Source of the DNA: Lichenihabitans psoromatis
GTDB taxonomy: Bacteria > Pseudomonadota > Alphaproteobacteria > Rhizobiales > Beijerinckiaceae
Length of the DNA stretch: 64,000 nucleotides
Assembly: GCF_004323635.1 (NCBI RefSeq)
Contig: NZ_CP036515.1
Location: forward strand, 1 to 64,000
Direction: 5' to 3'
Shown: positions 8,866 through 17,459 of the stretch, one piece after another
Numbering within the stretch: the first letter of the stretch is position 1
Layout: the number at the start of each line of letters is the position of its first letter
Notes under the pieces: model-generated
Database searches by the model: none
The model's input: only the letters and a program-made list of their open reading frames with translations
What the model was told of the DNA's origin: nothing
Translations under genes and position numbers: made by a program

Positions 8866-10194
8866 ATGAGCTACACCAACCCGCCGACGACCCCGCGCAA
8901 GTCGGCGACGTTCGACGATTACACGCTGTCGGAAATCCGGCGTGCAGCAACCACCGGCATCTATGACATTCGTGGCGGCGGGGCGAAGCGCAAGCTGCCC
9001 CATTTCGACGATCTGCTCTTTCTCGGCGCATCCATTTCGCGCTACCCGCTCGAAGGCTACCGGGAACGCTGCGGCACCGATGTCGTACTCGGGGCCCGCT
9101 TTGCCAAAAAGCCGATCGAACTCAAGATCCCGATCACCATCGCGGGCATGAGCTTCGGCTCGCTTTCGGCCAATGCCAAGGAAGCCTTGGGACGCGGCGC
9201 GACGGCAGCCGGCACCTCGACAACGACCGGCGACGGCGGCATGTCGACCGAAGAGCGCGGCCAGTCGAAGACGCTGGTCTATCAATATCTGCCCTCGCGT
9301 TACGGCATGAACCCCGAAGATCTGCTCAAAGCCGATGCGATCGAGATCGTGATCGGGCAAGGCGCCAAACCCGGCGGCGGCGGCATGTTGCTGGGCCAGA
9401 AAATCACCGATCGGGTTGCAGCCATGCGGACGCTGCCAAAGGGTATCGATCAGCGCTCGGCGTCGCGCCACCCCGATTGGACGGGGCCGGACGATCTCGA
9501 GATCAAGATCCTCGAATTGCGCGAGATCACCGATTGGCAGACGCCGATCTACGTCAAGGTGGGCGGTGCGCGCCCCTATTACGACGTGGCGCTGGCGGTG
9601 AAATCCGGGGCCGACGTGGTCGTGGTCGATGGCATGCAGGGCGGCACCGCCGCCACGCAAGAGGTGTTCATCGAGAATGTCGGCATGCCGACCTTGGCGT
9701 GTATCCGTCCTGCGGTCCAAGCTTTGCAAGAGCTCGGTATGCATCGCAAAGTTCAACTCATCGTCTCGGGTGGTATTCGCAATGGCGCCGATGTCGCCAA
9801 AGCCCTCGCGCTCGGGGCTGATGCTGTCTCGATCGGCTCGGCTGCGCTCGTCGCGCTCGGCGACAACGATCCTGTCTACGAGGATGAATATCGCGCGCTC
9901 GGGACGACGGCAGGCGCTTACGACGACTGGCACGAGGGCCGTGACCCGGCCGGGATCACGACGCAAGATCCGGACCTGATGAGCCGGCTTGATCCCGTGC
10001 TGGCCGGGCGGCGGCTCGCCAATTACCTGAAGGTGATGGCGCTGGAAGCCCAGACGATCGCGCGCGCCTGCGGCAAGAACCACGTCCATAATCTCGAGCC
10101 GGAGGATCTCTGCGCGCTCACGATCGAGGCCGCCGCCATGGCCCGCGTGCCGCTCGCCGGCACAAACTGGATCCCCGGACAGGGTGGCTTCTAG
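8866..10194 (+). CDS. mgsC: N-methylglutamate synthase subunit C (FMN-binding glutamate synthase domain)
   Basis: A 442-residue TIM-barrel protein related to the FMN domain of GltB. Motifs include IAGMSFGSLSANAKEALG, GIGQGAKPGGGG-type glycine loop (residues about 160-175), VDGMQGGTAATQEVF and VSGGIRNGADVAKALALGADAVSIG, the phosphate-binding end of the barrel. In the family this subunit carries FMN and reduces the imine formed between methylamine and 2-oxoglutarate. The 3' end holds only two cysteines in the last 50 residues, so I see no clear [3Fe-4S] motif in standard GltB spacing. Same operon as mgsAB and gmaS. Confidence 0.88.
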   Translation: MSYTNPPTTPRKSATFDDYTLSEIRRAATTGIYDIRGGGAKRKLPHFDDLLFLGASISRYPLEGYRERCGTDVVLGARFAKKPIELKIPITIAGMSFGSLSANAKEALGRGATAAGTSTTTGDGGMSTEERGQSKTLVYQYLPSRYGMNPEDLLKADAIEIVIGQGAKPGGGGMLLGQKITDRVAAMRTLPKGIDQRSASRHPDWTGPDDLEIKILELREITDWQTPIYVKVGGARPYYDVALAVKSGADVVVVDGMQGGTAATQEVFIENVGMPTLACIRPAVQALQELGMHRKVQLIVSGGIRNGADVAKALALGADAVSIGSAALVALGDNDPVYEDEYRALGTTAGAYDDWHEGRDPAGITTQDPDLMSRLDPVLAGRRLANYLKVMALEAQTIARACGKNHVHNLEPEDLCALTIEAAAMARVPLAGTNWIPGQGGF

Positions 10195-10252
10195 CCGCCC
10201 TTTTTTGATCTTCCGCCCCTCCTCACCCCTCCAGCCGAACGGAACCACACCT

Positions 10253-11560
10253 TTGTCCCAGGACTTGGCCAGCCTCGCCAAAGAGCGCGGTATCCGTTAT
10301 TTCATGATCTCCTATACGGACCTGTTCGGGGCCCAGCGGGCCAAGCTGGTGCCGGCCGCCGCTATCGCCGACATGCAGCGCGACGGCGCGGGGTTTGCGG
10401 GATTCGCGACCTATCTCGATCTCACGCCCGCCCATCCCGATCTCTTCGCGGTGCCGGATGCTGCAGCCGTCGTGCAATTGCCGTGGAAACCGGAAGTCGC
10501 CTGGGTTCCGGCGGATTGCGTCATGGACGGCAAGCCCGTCGGGCAAGCGCCGCGCGTGGTCCTGAAGACGGTGGCGGCCAACGCGGCCCAGCAGGGGCTG
10601 CACGTCAAGACCGGGGTCGAGGCCGAATTCTTCCTGATCGATGCCGACGGGGCCGGCATCTCGGACCTCAAGGATAGTGCCGCCAAGCCTTGCTACGACC
10701 AGCAGGCCCTGATGCGGCGCTACGACGTCATCGCGGAAATCTGCGACTACATGCTCGAGCTCGGCTGGGCGCCCTACCAGAACGACCACGAGGACGCTAA
10801 CGGGCAATTCGAGATGAATTGGGCCTTTGACGACGCGCTCGTTACGGCGGACCGGCACTCCTTCTTTAAATTCATGGTGCGCTCTGTCGCCGAAAAGCAT
10901 GGACTGCGCGCCACCTTCATGCCGAAGCCGTTTCCGACCCTCACCGGCTCGGGCTGCCACGCCCATATCTCGGTGTGGGACAAGACCGGAACCGTCAACG
11001 CCTTCCATGACGATGCCGACGAGATGGGCCTCTCGCCACAGGGCTACAGCTTCCTCGGCGGCATTATGAAACATGCCGAGGCGCTCGCCGCCATCACGAA
11101 CCCGACCGTCAACAGCTACAAGCGGATCAACGCGCCCCGGACCGTGTCGGGCGCGACCTGGTCGCCCAACAGCGTGACCTGGACCGGCAACAACCGGACC
11201 CACATGGTCCGCGTGCCGGGCAAGGGCCGCTTCGAGCTTCGCCTGCCCGACGGGGCCGCCAATCCCTATCTGCTCCAGGCCGTCATCATTGCGGCGGGTC
11301 TTGATGGCGTTCTGACCAAGGCCGACCCCGGCAAGCGCTACGACATCGACATGTATCAGTTCGGCCATACGGTCACGGATGCGCCGAAACTTCCGTTGAA
11401 CCTGCTCGACGCGTTGCGGGCGTTCGACAAGGACGAGGGCTTGAAGACCGCGCTCGGAGCCGAGTTCTCGGCCGCCTATATCAAGATGAAACAGGCCGAG
11501 TGGGCCAGCTTCATGGGTCATTTCACACAATGGGAGCGCGACACCACGCTCGACGTGTGA
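10253..11560 (+). CDS. gmaS: Gamma-glutamylmethylamide synthetase (type III glutamine synthetase-like)
   Basis: A 435-residue member of the glutamine synthetase superfamily that ligates methylamine to glutamate with ATP. Landmarks are RYFMISYTDLFGAQRAKLVP near the N-terminus, GVEAEFFLID (metal-binding Glu pair), NDHEDANGQFEMNW, GSGCHAHISVWD and RVPGKGRFELRLPDGAANPYL. I chose the TTG at 10253, which gives the family-typical start (M)SQDLASLAKERGIRYF. It sits 8 nt after a GGA, and the GTG at 10184 would overlap mgsC and add a non-conserved leader. Glutamine synthetase activity with ammonia is the alternative, but the operon context supports the methylamine enzyme. Confidence 0.87.
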   Translation: MSQDLASLAKERGIRYFMISYTDLFGAQRAKLVPAAAIADMQRDGAGFAGFATYLDLTPAHPDLFAVPDAAAVVQLPWKPEVAWVPADCVMDGKPVGQAPRVVLKTVAANAAQQGLHVKTGVEAEFFLIDADGAGISDLKDSAAKPCYDQQALMRRYDVIAEICDYMLELGWAPYQNDHEDANGQFEMNWAFDDALVTADRHSFFKFMVRSVAEKHGLRATFMPKPFPTLTGSGCHAHISVWDKTGTVNAFHDDADEMGLSPQGYSFLGGIMKHAEALAAITNPTVNSYKRINAPRTVSGATWSPNSVTWTGNNRTHMVRVPGKGRFELRLPDGAANPYLLQAVIIAAGLDGVLTKADPGKRYDIDMYQFGHTVTDAPKLPLNLLDALRAFDKDEGLKTALGAEFSAAYIKMKQAEWASFMGHFTQWERDTTLDV

Positions 11561-11584
11561 GTCGAACGATCGGACCCTCTACCA

Positions 11585-11612
11585 AAACGGCCGGGCATCA
11601 GCCCGGCCGTTT
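11585..11612. terminator. Bidirectional intrinsic terminator between gmaS and the permease gene
   Basis: A perfect 12-bp stem, AAACGGCCGGGC / GCCCGGCCGTTT, closes an ATCA loop. It lies 24 bp after the gmaS stop and 19 bp after the convergent permease stop. A-rich bases on the left and T-rich bases on the right let it work in both directions. Confidence 0.85.
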
Positions 11613-11631
11613 CATCATATCGAACCGCGGC

Positions 11632-13338
11632 TCAGATCACGAAGACCCAATTGGCGACGAGCAGAACCACGACGCCGGCCGCAAGCGTGAGATAGGGCAG
11701 CATACCGGCCTTGCGGGTCGCGAGGGCGCCCTGGCTCATGCCGAGATCGTCGAGCATGTGGTCGGGAAATCGCCCCTTATCCTGCACATAATGGCGGAAG
11801 CAGAACACCGGGACGATCAGCGCGGCCGTGATGAGGCCGGCCCACAGCGCCAGCGGGTTCCAGGTTTTGGCGCCCGCCCCCATGAACACGACGTTGACGA
11901 AGGCGAAGATCGTACCGATGCCGAGCAGCCACGTCGGAGCGCGCCAGGGGCGCTTGATGTGGCCATTGTCGATGCGGTGAATCCAGCCTGCATTGAGGTT
12001 GAGGAAGTTGAAGATGATGTAGCCGCAATTCGACACCGCCAGGATGAAGAAGAAGCTGGTGGCGTCGGAGGCAGCAATCGCGAGCACGACAAGGTTGAAG
12101 ACGAGGTCGGTCCACATCGCCCGCGTCGGCGCGCCATGCTGGTTGACGTGGCTGAGGTAGCGCGGAAGCCACCCATCGACGGAGCCCTGGTAGAGCGTGC
12201 GGGATGAGCCAGCCATTGCGGTCATGATGCAGAGCATGAGCGCGAGAATCATCAGCATGACCAGCAGGCCGTGCACCATCTGTCCGCCGCCCACCATGCT
12301 GGCCATGGCGTCGGCAACACCCGAGCCATCGACGATGGGGGTCGCGAGCATGCCGTTGAGGCCGAGGACGCCTTGGAACGTGAACGGCACCAGGATGTAC
12401 AGAACGAGGCACAGCAGCCCCGAGTAGAAGATCGCCTTGAACGTATCGGTGCCGGGGTTCTTGAACTCGCTGGTGTAGCAGACCGCCGTCTCGAACCCGT
12501 AGGTCGACCAAGCTGCGATGAACATGCCGCCGAGCACCAGCGTCCATCCGCCGATCAACCAGCTGCCGGGCTCGGGCGCATAGGCGACCGCAAGCGGCGT
12601 GAGGGGTGAGAAATTGGCCCAGTTGATCTGGCCCGTGAGGATCGGCACAAGGCCGACGATCAGCATCGGGATGATGACCAGCAGGCCGATATACTTTTGC
12701 ACATTCGCGGTACCGAGAATGCCGCGATGCTGGATCGCGAAGGTCAGCAGCATCAGCACGGCGCCGATGAAGAACACCGCATTGAGCGAGAAGCTGACCG
12801 GGCCGAGCGTGTGGCTGAACAAGGTCCAGCTCCGCAAGGCCGGCGTCGCGGCAGCCGTCACGGCTGCGACCGCGTCGGTCGGGCTGGTGCCCGCATGGGC
12901 GCCGATCCAGCCAACGACCTCGGGCGAGGTCGGGGTGAAGAGCGGAATGGGCGCGACCGCATTCAGAATATAGGCGGCCGCAATGGAGCAGCCGAGCGAG
13001 AGCACGGGCGACCAAGCGAACCAGTTGCACCAGACCGAAAGCGGCGCGATGAGCTTGGAGTAAGGGAGCCACGCCGTCGCGCCATAGATCGAGGCACCAC
13101 CGGATTTATTCGGAAAGAGACCGGCGATCTCGGCATAGGTGAAGGATTGCAGGAAACCCATCAGCATCGACACGATCCAGATATACACCGCCAAGGTGCC
13201 GGTCGTGCCCGCGATGCCGCCGATCGAGAACAGCACCAGCGCGGGAACGCCGCTGGCGACCCAAAAGGCGCCTCGCCAGTCGATCGTTCGCTGAAGCTGC
13301 CCATCCAGCGGGAGGATGTCGTCGGTGACGGCGCTCAT
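11632..13338 (-). CDS. APC-superfamily permease, candidate methylated-amine transporter
   Basis: A 568-residue inner-membrane permease of the amino acid-polyamine-organocation superfamily with about 12-14 hydrophobic segments. Typical features are GGIAGTTGTLAVYIW near the first helix, EIAGLFPNKSGGASIYG (residues about 70-86) and AAWSTYGFETAVCYTSEF in the middle. The ATG at 13338 follows GGGAG with 7-nt spacing. It is transcribed away from dmmD across a 318-bp region holding two operator-like sites, and converges on gmaS. No TmoXVW ABC system or BCCT carrier is present, so this is the best candidate in the window for uptake of a methylated amine or TMAO. Amino acid transport is the fallback. 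Confidence 0.82.
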   Translation of the reverse strand: MSAVTDDILPLDGQLQRTIDWRGAFWVASGVPALVLFSIGGIAGTTGTLAVYIWIVSMLMGFLQSFTYAEIAGLFPNKSGGASIYGATAWLPYSKLIAPLSVWCNWFAWSPVLSLGCSIAAAYILNAVAPIPLFTPTSPEVVGWIGAHAGTSPTDAVAAVTAAATPALRSWTLFSHTLGPVSFSLNAVFFIGAVLMLLTFAIQHRGILGTANVQKYIGLLVIIPMLIVGLVPILTGQINWANFSPLTPLAVAYAPEPGSWLIGGWTLVLGGMFIAAWSTYGFETAVCYTSEFKNPGTDTFKAIFYSGLLCLVLYILVPFTFQGVLGLNGMLATPIVDGSGVADAMASMVGGGQMVHGLLVMLMILALMLCIMTAMAGSSRTLYQGSVDGWLPRYLSHVNQHGAPTRAMWTDLVFNLVVLAIAASDATSFFFILAVSNCGYIIFNFLNLNAGWIHRIDNGHIKRPWRAPTWLLGIGTIFAFVNVVFMGAGAKTWNPLALWAGLITAALIVPVFCFRHYVQDKGRFPDHMLDDLGMSQGALATRKAGMLPYLTLAAGVVVLLVANWVFVI

Positions 13339-13407
13339 ATGCAATCTCCCCTGGCGATGATGAGGACCCCTTTGACCGGATCTCGGACACAGGAAAAGCG
13401 AAACAAA

Positions 13408-13425
13408 CTTTCCTGATAGTGAAAC
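13408..13425. promoter_or_regulatory. Operator-like site B upstream of the permease gene
   Basis: On the minus strand this reads GTTTCACTATCAGGAAAG. It matches site D before tmm at 14 of 18 positions, sharing TTTCACT-N3-AGGAAAG. Distance to the permease start codon is 69 bp. Confidence 0.6.
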
Positions 13426-13568
13426 GTGACATATTGCCAGAGGCGGTCAAATGGATAATTTCGGCGCCGCGCATTCTTTTTTGGCGCTGGCGATGAAAGC
13501 GTGAGCAGAGGCTGACGTGACGAATTCAAGCCGATCGGGCCTGCCGAGATTTCACACTGGACAAAATA

Positions 13569-13585
13569 GTTTCTTGACTGGAAAC
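13569..13585. promoter_or_regulatory. Operator-like site C upstream of dmmD
   Basis: GTTTCTTGACTGGAAAC is an inverted GTTTC/GAAAC repeat with a 7-bp spacer, 71 bp before the dmmD start codon. It includes a TTGACT that could serve as a -35 box. Confidence 0.55.
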
Positions 13586-13656
13586 TTGCCGCGTCTGGGG
13601 AGAGCACCGCACAGACGTCGCCTCGGCCACGCGTCGCGGTCAAAGGGAGCGTGTGA

Positions 13657-14793
13657 ATGAGCGTGATGTCATGGCGGCGATCGCCTCTGGCGGACCGGCA
13701 CAGGGCGCTCGGGTCCAGTCTCGAAGACTGGAACGGCATGGAGACGGCCTGGACCTATACGGCCTCGACGCTTGCCGACGAACATGAGGCGATCCGCACC
13801 AAAGCCGCCATCATGGATGTCTCCGGTTTGCGGAAGGTGCATCTCACCGGGCCGCATTCGCACCACGTGCTGCAACGGGCGACGACCCGCGACGTGCGAA
13901 AGATCTATCCTGGACGATCTGTCTATGCCGCCATGCTGAACGATGGCGGCAAGTTCACCGACGATTGCATTCTGTACCGCACGGGGCCGAATTCATGGAT
14001 GGTCGTGCTCGGATCGGGTACAGGCTACGAGGAATTGACGCGCGACATCGTCGGCAAGAACGCGGCACTGCTGTTCGACGACGATCTGCAGGATCTGTCG
14101 CTCCAAGGCCCGCTCGCGGTCGAATATCTGGCGCGCCACGTTCCCGGCCTCCGCGAGTTGAAGTATTTCCATCATCTGCAGACCGTTCTATTCGGCAAGC
14201 ATGTGATGATCTCGCGCACTGGCTATACGGGCGAGCGCGGCTATGAAATTTTCTGCCGGGCCGAGGATGCGCCTGCGATCTGGGATCAGATCGTGTCCGA
14301 GGGTCGCGAGATGGGGATCATCCCGGCCTCGTTCACGGCGCTCGACTGGTTGCGGGTTGAGAGCTACCTGCTGTTCTACCCCTACGACAACTCGCAGATG
14401 TATCCCTTCGCGGACGAGCCCCCCGGCGACACGCTGTGGGAACTCGGCCTCGATTTCACGGTCTCACCCGACAAGGTCGGGTTTCGTGGCGCGGAGGAGC
14501 ATTATCGACTGAAGGGCCGCGAGCGCTTCAAGATCTATGGCGTTGTGGCCGAGACCGACACGGTTCTCGAAGGCGGCGACGTGTTGCTGCATGAGGGCAA
14601 GCCCATCGGCGTCGTCACCTGCGGGATGGTGTCGAGGCTCACGGGACGCTCGCTTGCGATCGCGCGTATGAGCGTCGAGGCGGCGCGCGAAGGCACACCG
14701 CTCGAGGTGAACGGCAAGGCCGTGCAGTGCAAAGCCATCGCCCATCCGATCAATTTCGACGATCCTCAGAAGAAGAAGCGCACGGCGGCATAG
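13657..14793 (+). CDS. dmmD: DmmD, GcvT-family protein of the dimethylamine monooxygenase operon
   Basis: A 378-residue protein of the glycine-cleavage T-protein (aminomethyltransferase) family, which binds tetrahydrofolate. Motifs include AAIMDVSGLRKVHLTG (residues about 44-59), the SRTGYTGERGYEIFC segment and a C-terminal domain with GKPIGVVTCG. The same fold occupies the C-terminal half of Tdm in this window. Known dmm operons start with such a gene; its proposed job is to pass formaldehyde released by dimethylamine oxidation to tetrahydrofolate. It heads the dmmDABC operon: a 50-bp gap to dmmA, then tightly packed genes. Confidence 0.85.
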   Translation: MSVMSWRRSPLADRHRALGSSLEDWNGMETAWTYTASTLADEHEAIRTKAAIMDVSGLRKVHLTGPHSHHVLQRATTRDVRKIYPGRSVYAAMLNDGGKFTDDCILYRTGPNSWMVVLGSGTGYEELTRDIVGKNAALLFDDDLQDLSLQGPLAVEYLARHVPGLRELKYFHHLQTVLFGKHVMISRTGYTGERGYEIFCRAEDAPAIWDQIVSEGREMGIIPASFTALDWLRVESYLLFYPYDNSQMYPFADEPPGDTLWELGLDFTVSPDKVGFRGAEEHYRLKGRERFKIYGVVAETDTVLEGGDVLLHEGKPIGVVTCGMVSRLTGRSLAIARMSVEAAREGTPLEVNGKAVQCKAIAHPINFDDPQKKKRTAA

Positions 14794-14843
14794 CGGTTGC
14801 AAAGCAGGGCCGAGACAGCCGACCACCAACCAGCCAGGGACCC

Positions 14844-15446
14844 ATGCTTCAGCCCAGCATCAAGAGCCGCCCCGTCTACGGCACCTTGACGCCCCGCGCC
14901 GGCTCCGAGCATCTGATCGTGGCCGATGCAGCCGGGGCCGACGCCATCCTCGATATGGCCGCCATCGCGCCGCTCGGCTTTTTCGACAAGGCACATATTC
15001 TCTACGTGCCGATCGAACACTCCAATCGTGAACGCGGCGACCGTCTGCGGGCGCTCGATGCGGCGATGTTCTACGAGGGACCGAGTCTCGCGGCCGCCCT
15101 GCCCCGCCTTGCACAAGCCTTGGCGAATGCACGGATGGGCACGCGGCTCTACCTCGCCGGAACCGAAGGGTTGATCGGGCAAGCCATGAAGATGGCGCTC
15201 GATGCCGGCATCGACCACAGCTCGATCGAGACCGAGCATCGCGGGTCGACGGCCCGCCGCGTGCAATGCGTACATTGCAAAGGCATCACGGAGAATGTCA
15301 CGACGCAGCCCGCCGTTTGCGCTCATTGCGGCCTGACGCTCTTCGTGCGCGATCACTATTCGCGTCGCATCGCGGCCTTCCAGGGCGTTTGCATCGACGC
15401 TGAGGAACCTGGCATCGTTCCACCGACCGAGGAGGCCTTTCCGTGA
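14844..15446 (+). CDS. dmmA: Dimethylamine monooxygenase subunit DmmA
   Basis: A 200-residue protein of the DmmA family. The N-terminal part begins SIKSRPVYGTL and resembles an alpha/beta domain (LIVADAAGADAIL, HILYVPIEHS). The C-terminus has a zinc-ribbon-like pair of CxxC motifs at Cys142/Cys145 and Cys159/Cys162, followed by the RDHYSRR stretch. The ATG at 14844 has AGGGA close upstream. It overlaps dmmB by 4 bp. Subunit letter follows gene order in described dmmDABC operons. The biochemical role of this subunit in the complex cannot be told from sequence. Confidence 0.8.
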   Translation: MLQPSIKSRPVYGTLTPRAGSEHLIVADAAGADAILDMAAIAPLGFFDKAHILYVPIEHSNRERGDRLRALDAAMFYEGPSLAAALPRLAQALANARMGTRLYLAGTEGLIGQAMKMALDAGIDHSSIETEHRGSTARRVQCVHCKGITENVTTQPAVCAHCGLTLFVRDHYSRRIAAFQGVCIDAEEPGIVPPTEEAFP

Positions 15447-16408
15447 GCGACAAGGCCCCCCGCATCGCCGTGACGGTCGCCGACGTCGTCGCGGTCACGC
15501 CGTTTATCAAGCGCTTTCGCTTCGAGCCGCTCGATCCCGGCCCGCTCCCGACCTTCTCCGGCGGCGCCCATGTGGTCGTCGAGATGCAGGACGGCGATCT
15601 AGTCCGACGGAACGCCTATTCGCTCATGAGCCCGCCGTCCGAGACGTCGCATTACACCATCAGTGTGCGGCGGGACGAGAGCGGGCGTGGCGGCTCGCGC
15701 TTCCTCCACGATCACGTTCGGCCGGGGATGACGCTTCACATCACTCATCCGGTCAACCTGTTTCCAATCGACCATCGCGCCAAGAAGCATCTGTTGATCG
15801 CGGGCGGTATCGGCATCACGCCGTTCCTGGCGATGGCCGAGCAATTGGCGCACAACCACACGCCTTTCGAACTGCATTACGCCTTCCGTTCGCGCGATCA
15901 TGCGGCCTATGCCGACGATCTCGAAACCCGCTTCGGGACGCGCGTGCATCTCTATCACGGCGACCGGGGCGAGGCGCCGCCGCTCGACCGCCTGCTGCCG
16001 CAACAGCCACTCGGCACCCATCTCTATGTGTGCGGTCCGGCCGCCATGATCGACTGGGTGCTCGGAAGCGCCCGCGCGGCGGGCTGGCCGGACCACAACC
16101 TCCACCATGAACGCTTCATCGCGCCAGCGATCGGCACACCCTACGAGGTCAGGCTCGCCCGCGCCGCCGTGACGGTGCGGGTCGGGTCGCACCAATCCAT
16201 GCTGGAGGCGATCGAAGCCGCCGGGGTGGACGCACCCTCAATGTGCCGCGGCGGTGCCTGCGGGCAGTGCGAAACCACGGTTCTGTCTTGCGAGGGGACC
16301 CTGCTGCACGCCGACCATTTCCTCACCGACACCGAGAAAGCCTCGAACACCCGGGTCATGCCATGCGTGTCCCGGTTCGAAGGGCAGCGGCTCGTTCTGG
16401 ATCTTTAA
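15443..16408 (+). CDS. dmmB: Dimethylamine monooxygenase reductase subunit DmmB
   Basis: A 321-residue phthalate dioxygenase reductase-like protein that brings electrons from NAD(P)H to the oxygenase. Three domains are visible: a flavin-binding barrel (RRNAYSL at 55-61), a nucleotide-binding domain (GGIGITP at 121-127, CGP at 197-199) and a C-terminal plant-type [2Fe-2S] ferredoxin domain with Cys268, Cys273, Cys276 and Cys308. The start is GTG within the GTGA overlap with dmmA. Gene order between dmmA and dmmC fixes it as the reductase of this complex. Confidence 0.88.
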   Translation: MSDKAPRIAVTVADVVAVTPFIKRFRFEPLDPGPLPTFSGGAHVVVEMQDGDLVRRNAYSLMSPPSETSHYTISVRRDESGRGGSRFLHDHVRPGMTLHITHPVNLFPIDHRAKKHLLIAGGIGITPFLAMAEQLAHNHTPFELHYAFRSRDHAAYADDLETRFGTRVHLYHGDRGEAPPLDRLLPQQPLGTHLYVCGPAAMIDWVLGSARAAGWPDHNLHHERFIAPAIGTPYEVRLARAAVTVRVGSHQSMLEAIEAAGVDAPSMCRGGACGQCETTVLSCEGTLLHADHFLTDTEKASNTRVMPCVSRFEGQRLVLDL

Positions 16409-16418
16409 GGAGCAACCG

Positions 16419-17459
16419 ATGGGCATCGTCTTCCGCAAGGAAACGTTTCGCGACGACTTCTCCTTCCGTAACAGCCCGGCCAACATCCGGCGCTTTCCGT
16501 TCCCGTTCGATCGGGACGCTTACATGTACGCGGTCAACATCGAGGCCCATACCAATGGCCGACCCGGCACGGTGTTCGAGAACGGCATCGACGTCGACGA
16601 GCATTATGTCTCCGAGATGCAAGACCGTGCGCTCGTGCTGGCCGAGGATCCGCTGCGCTGCCAGTCCCTCCCCCATATGGAACTGGCTGGCTGGGACCTT
16701 CTCGAACTTCTGATGGAGCAGCAGGCGGGAGGCTATCCGGAGCATTTCGAGCTGCACCGCGAGGGCCTGAACTGGCGCTGGATCAACCGGCCGCTCGGCA
16801 TCGACGATCGATTCGTCTTTGGCGACGTTTCGACGCTTCCGTACGGGCCGATGGAATATATCACGCGGCAGTCGCAGGGCGACTTCTGCCTGCTCGACCA
16901 ACGCGACGACAATCTCTGGATGGATGCCGGCATCGTCACGACCCAGGCCGACTGGTCGCTCGATTTCGACATCGGCATGAACTTCATGGAATGGCATGCG
17001 CCGGTGCCGCGCGCCCATGAGATGGGGGTGTTCGACCGCGCGCTGAAATTCATGTTGAACCTGCGGCACGGCCAGCCGATGCGTCGGTTCAACTGGACCA
17101 TGACGATCAATCCGCGTCTCGACACCAGTCCTGAAAATTATCACAAATGGGGGCCGGAGCGGACCACGGTGACTACCGAAAACGTCGGCGACAAGGTTCA
17201 TCTGCGAGTCGAATTGCAGAGCTTCTGGCGTTTGCCCCGCTCCAACGCGGTGGTGTTCCCGATCCGCTGCTATCTTCTCAAGCTCGATGAACTCGTGACC
17301 GTGCCGAAATGGGCGCGGCGGATGCATCGGGTGCTGCGCGACCTGCCGCAGGACCTCGTCGACTACAAGGGCATGACGCGGTGGCGCCCCCTGGCGATCG
17401 ACTATCTCGCGGCCTTTGACGACGGCGCGCCGACCTCGCCCGGCTTCTGGCCGGACTGA
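16419..17459 (+). CDS. dmmC: Dimethylamine monooxygenase heme-type subunit DmmC (DUF3445/HODM family)
   Basis: A 346-residue protein of the DUF3445 family, now known as heme-dependent oxidative N-demethylases. Recognisable stretches are NSPANIRRFPFPF near the N-terminus, RWINRPLGIDDRF, and the RFNWTMTINPRLDT region. With DmmA and DmmB it should convert dimethylamine, O2 and NADPH to methylamine and formaldehyde. The ATG at 16419 is preceded by AAGGAG with 6-nt spacing, 10 bp after dmmB. Its last 58 bp overlap the convergent LysR gene, so one of the two 3' ends may be under unusual constraint. Confidence 0.87.
   Translation: MGIVFRKETFRDDFSFRNSPANIRRFPFPFDRDAYMYAVNIEAHTNGRPGTVFENGIDVDEHYVSEMQDRALVLAEDPLRCQSLPHMELAGWDLLELLMEQQAGGYPEHFELHREGLNWRWINRPLGIDDRFVFGDVSTLPYGPMEYITRQSQGDFCLLDQRDDNLWMDAGIVTTQADWSLDFDIGMNFMEWHAPVPRAHEMGVFDRALKFMLNLRHGQPMRRFNWTMTINPRLDTSPENYHKWGPERTTVTTENVGDKVHLRVELQSFWRLPRSNAVVFPIRCYLLKLDELVTVPKWARRMHRVLRDLPQDLVDYKGMTRWRPLAIDYLAAFDDGAPTSPGFWPD

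Larger units (their letters stand above)
13339..13656. other. Divergent regulatory region between permease and dmmD
   Basis: This 318-bp stretch holds no convincing gene. It contains two inverted TTTC...GAAA sites, one about 70 bp before the permease start and one about 71 bp before the dmmD start. A TTGACT hexamer at 13574-13579 overlaps the second site, so a repressor bound there could block a promoter; no good -10 box was found at the expected spacing. Confidence 0.6.

Noticed and set aside
8800..10281. 493-codon open frame on the minus strand opposite mgsC
   Set aside because: Shadow frame; mgsC on the plus strand has full family motifs.
13550..13567. TTTCACACTGGACAAAAT next to site C, considered as a fifth operator
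   Set aside because: Only the left half matches the motif; the right arm GAAA is missing.
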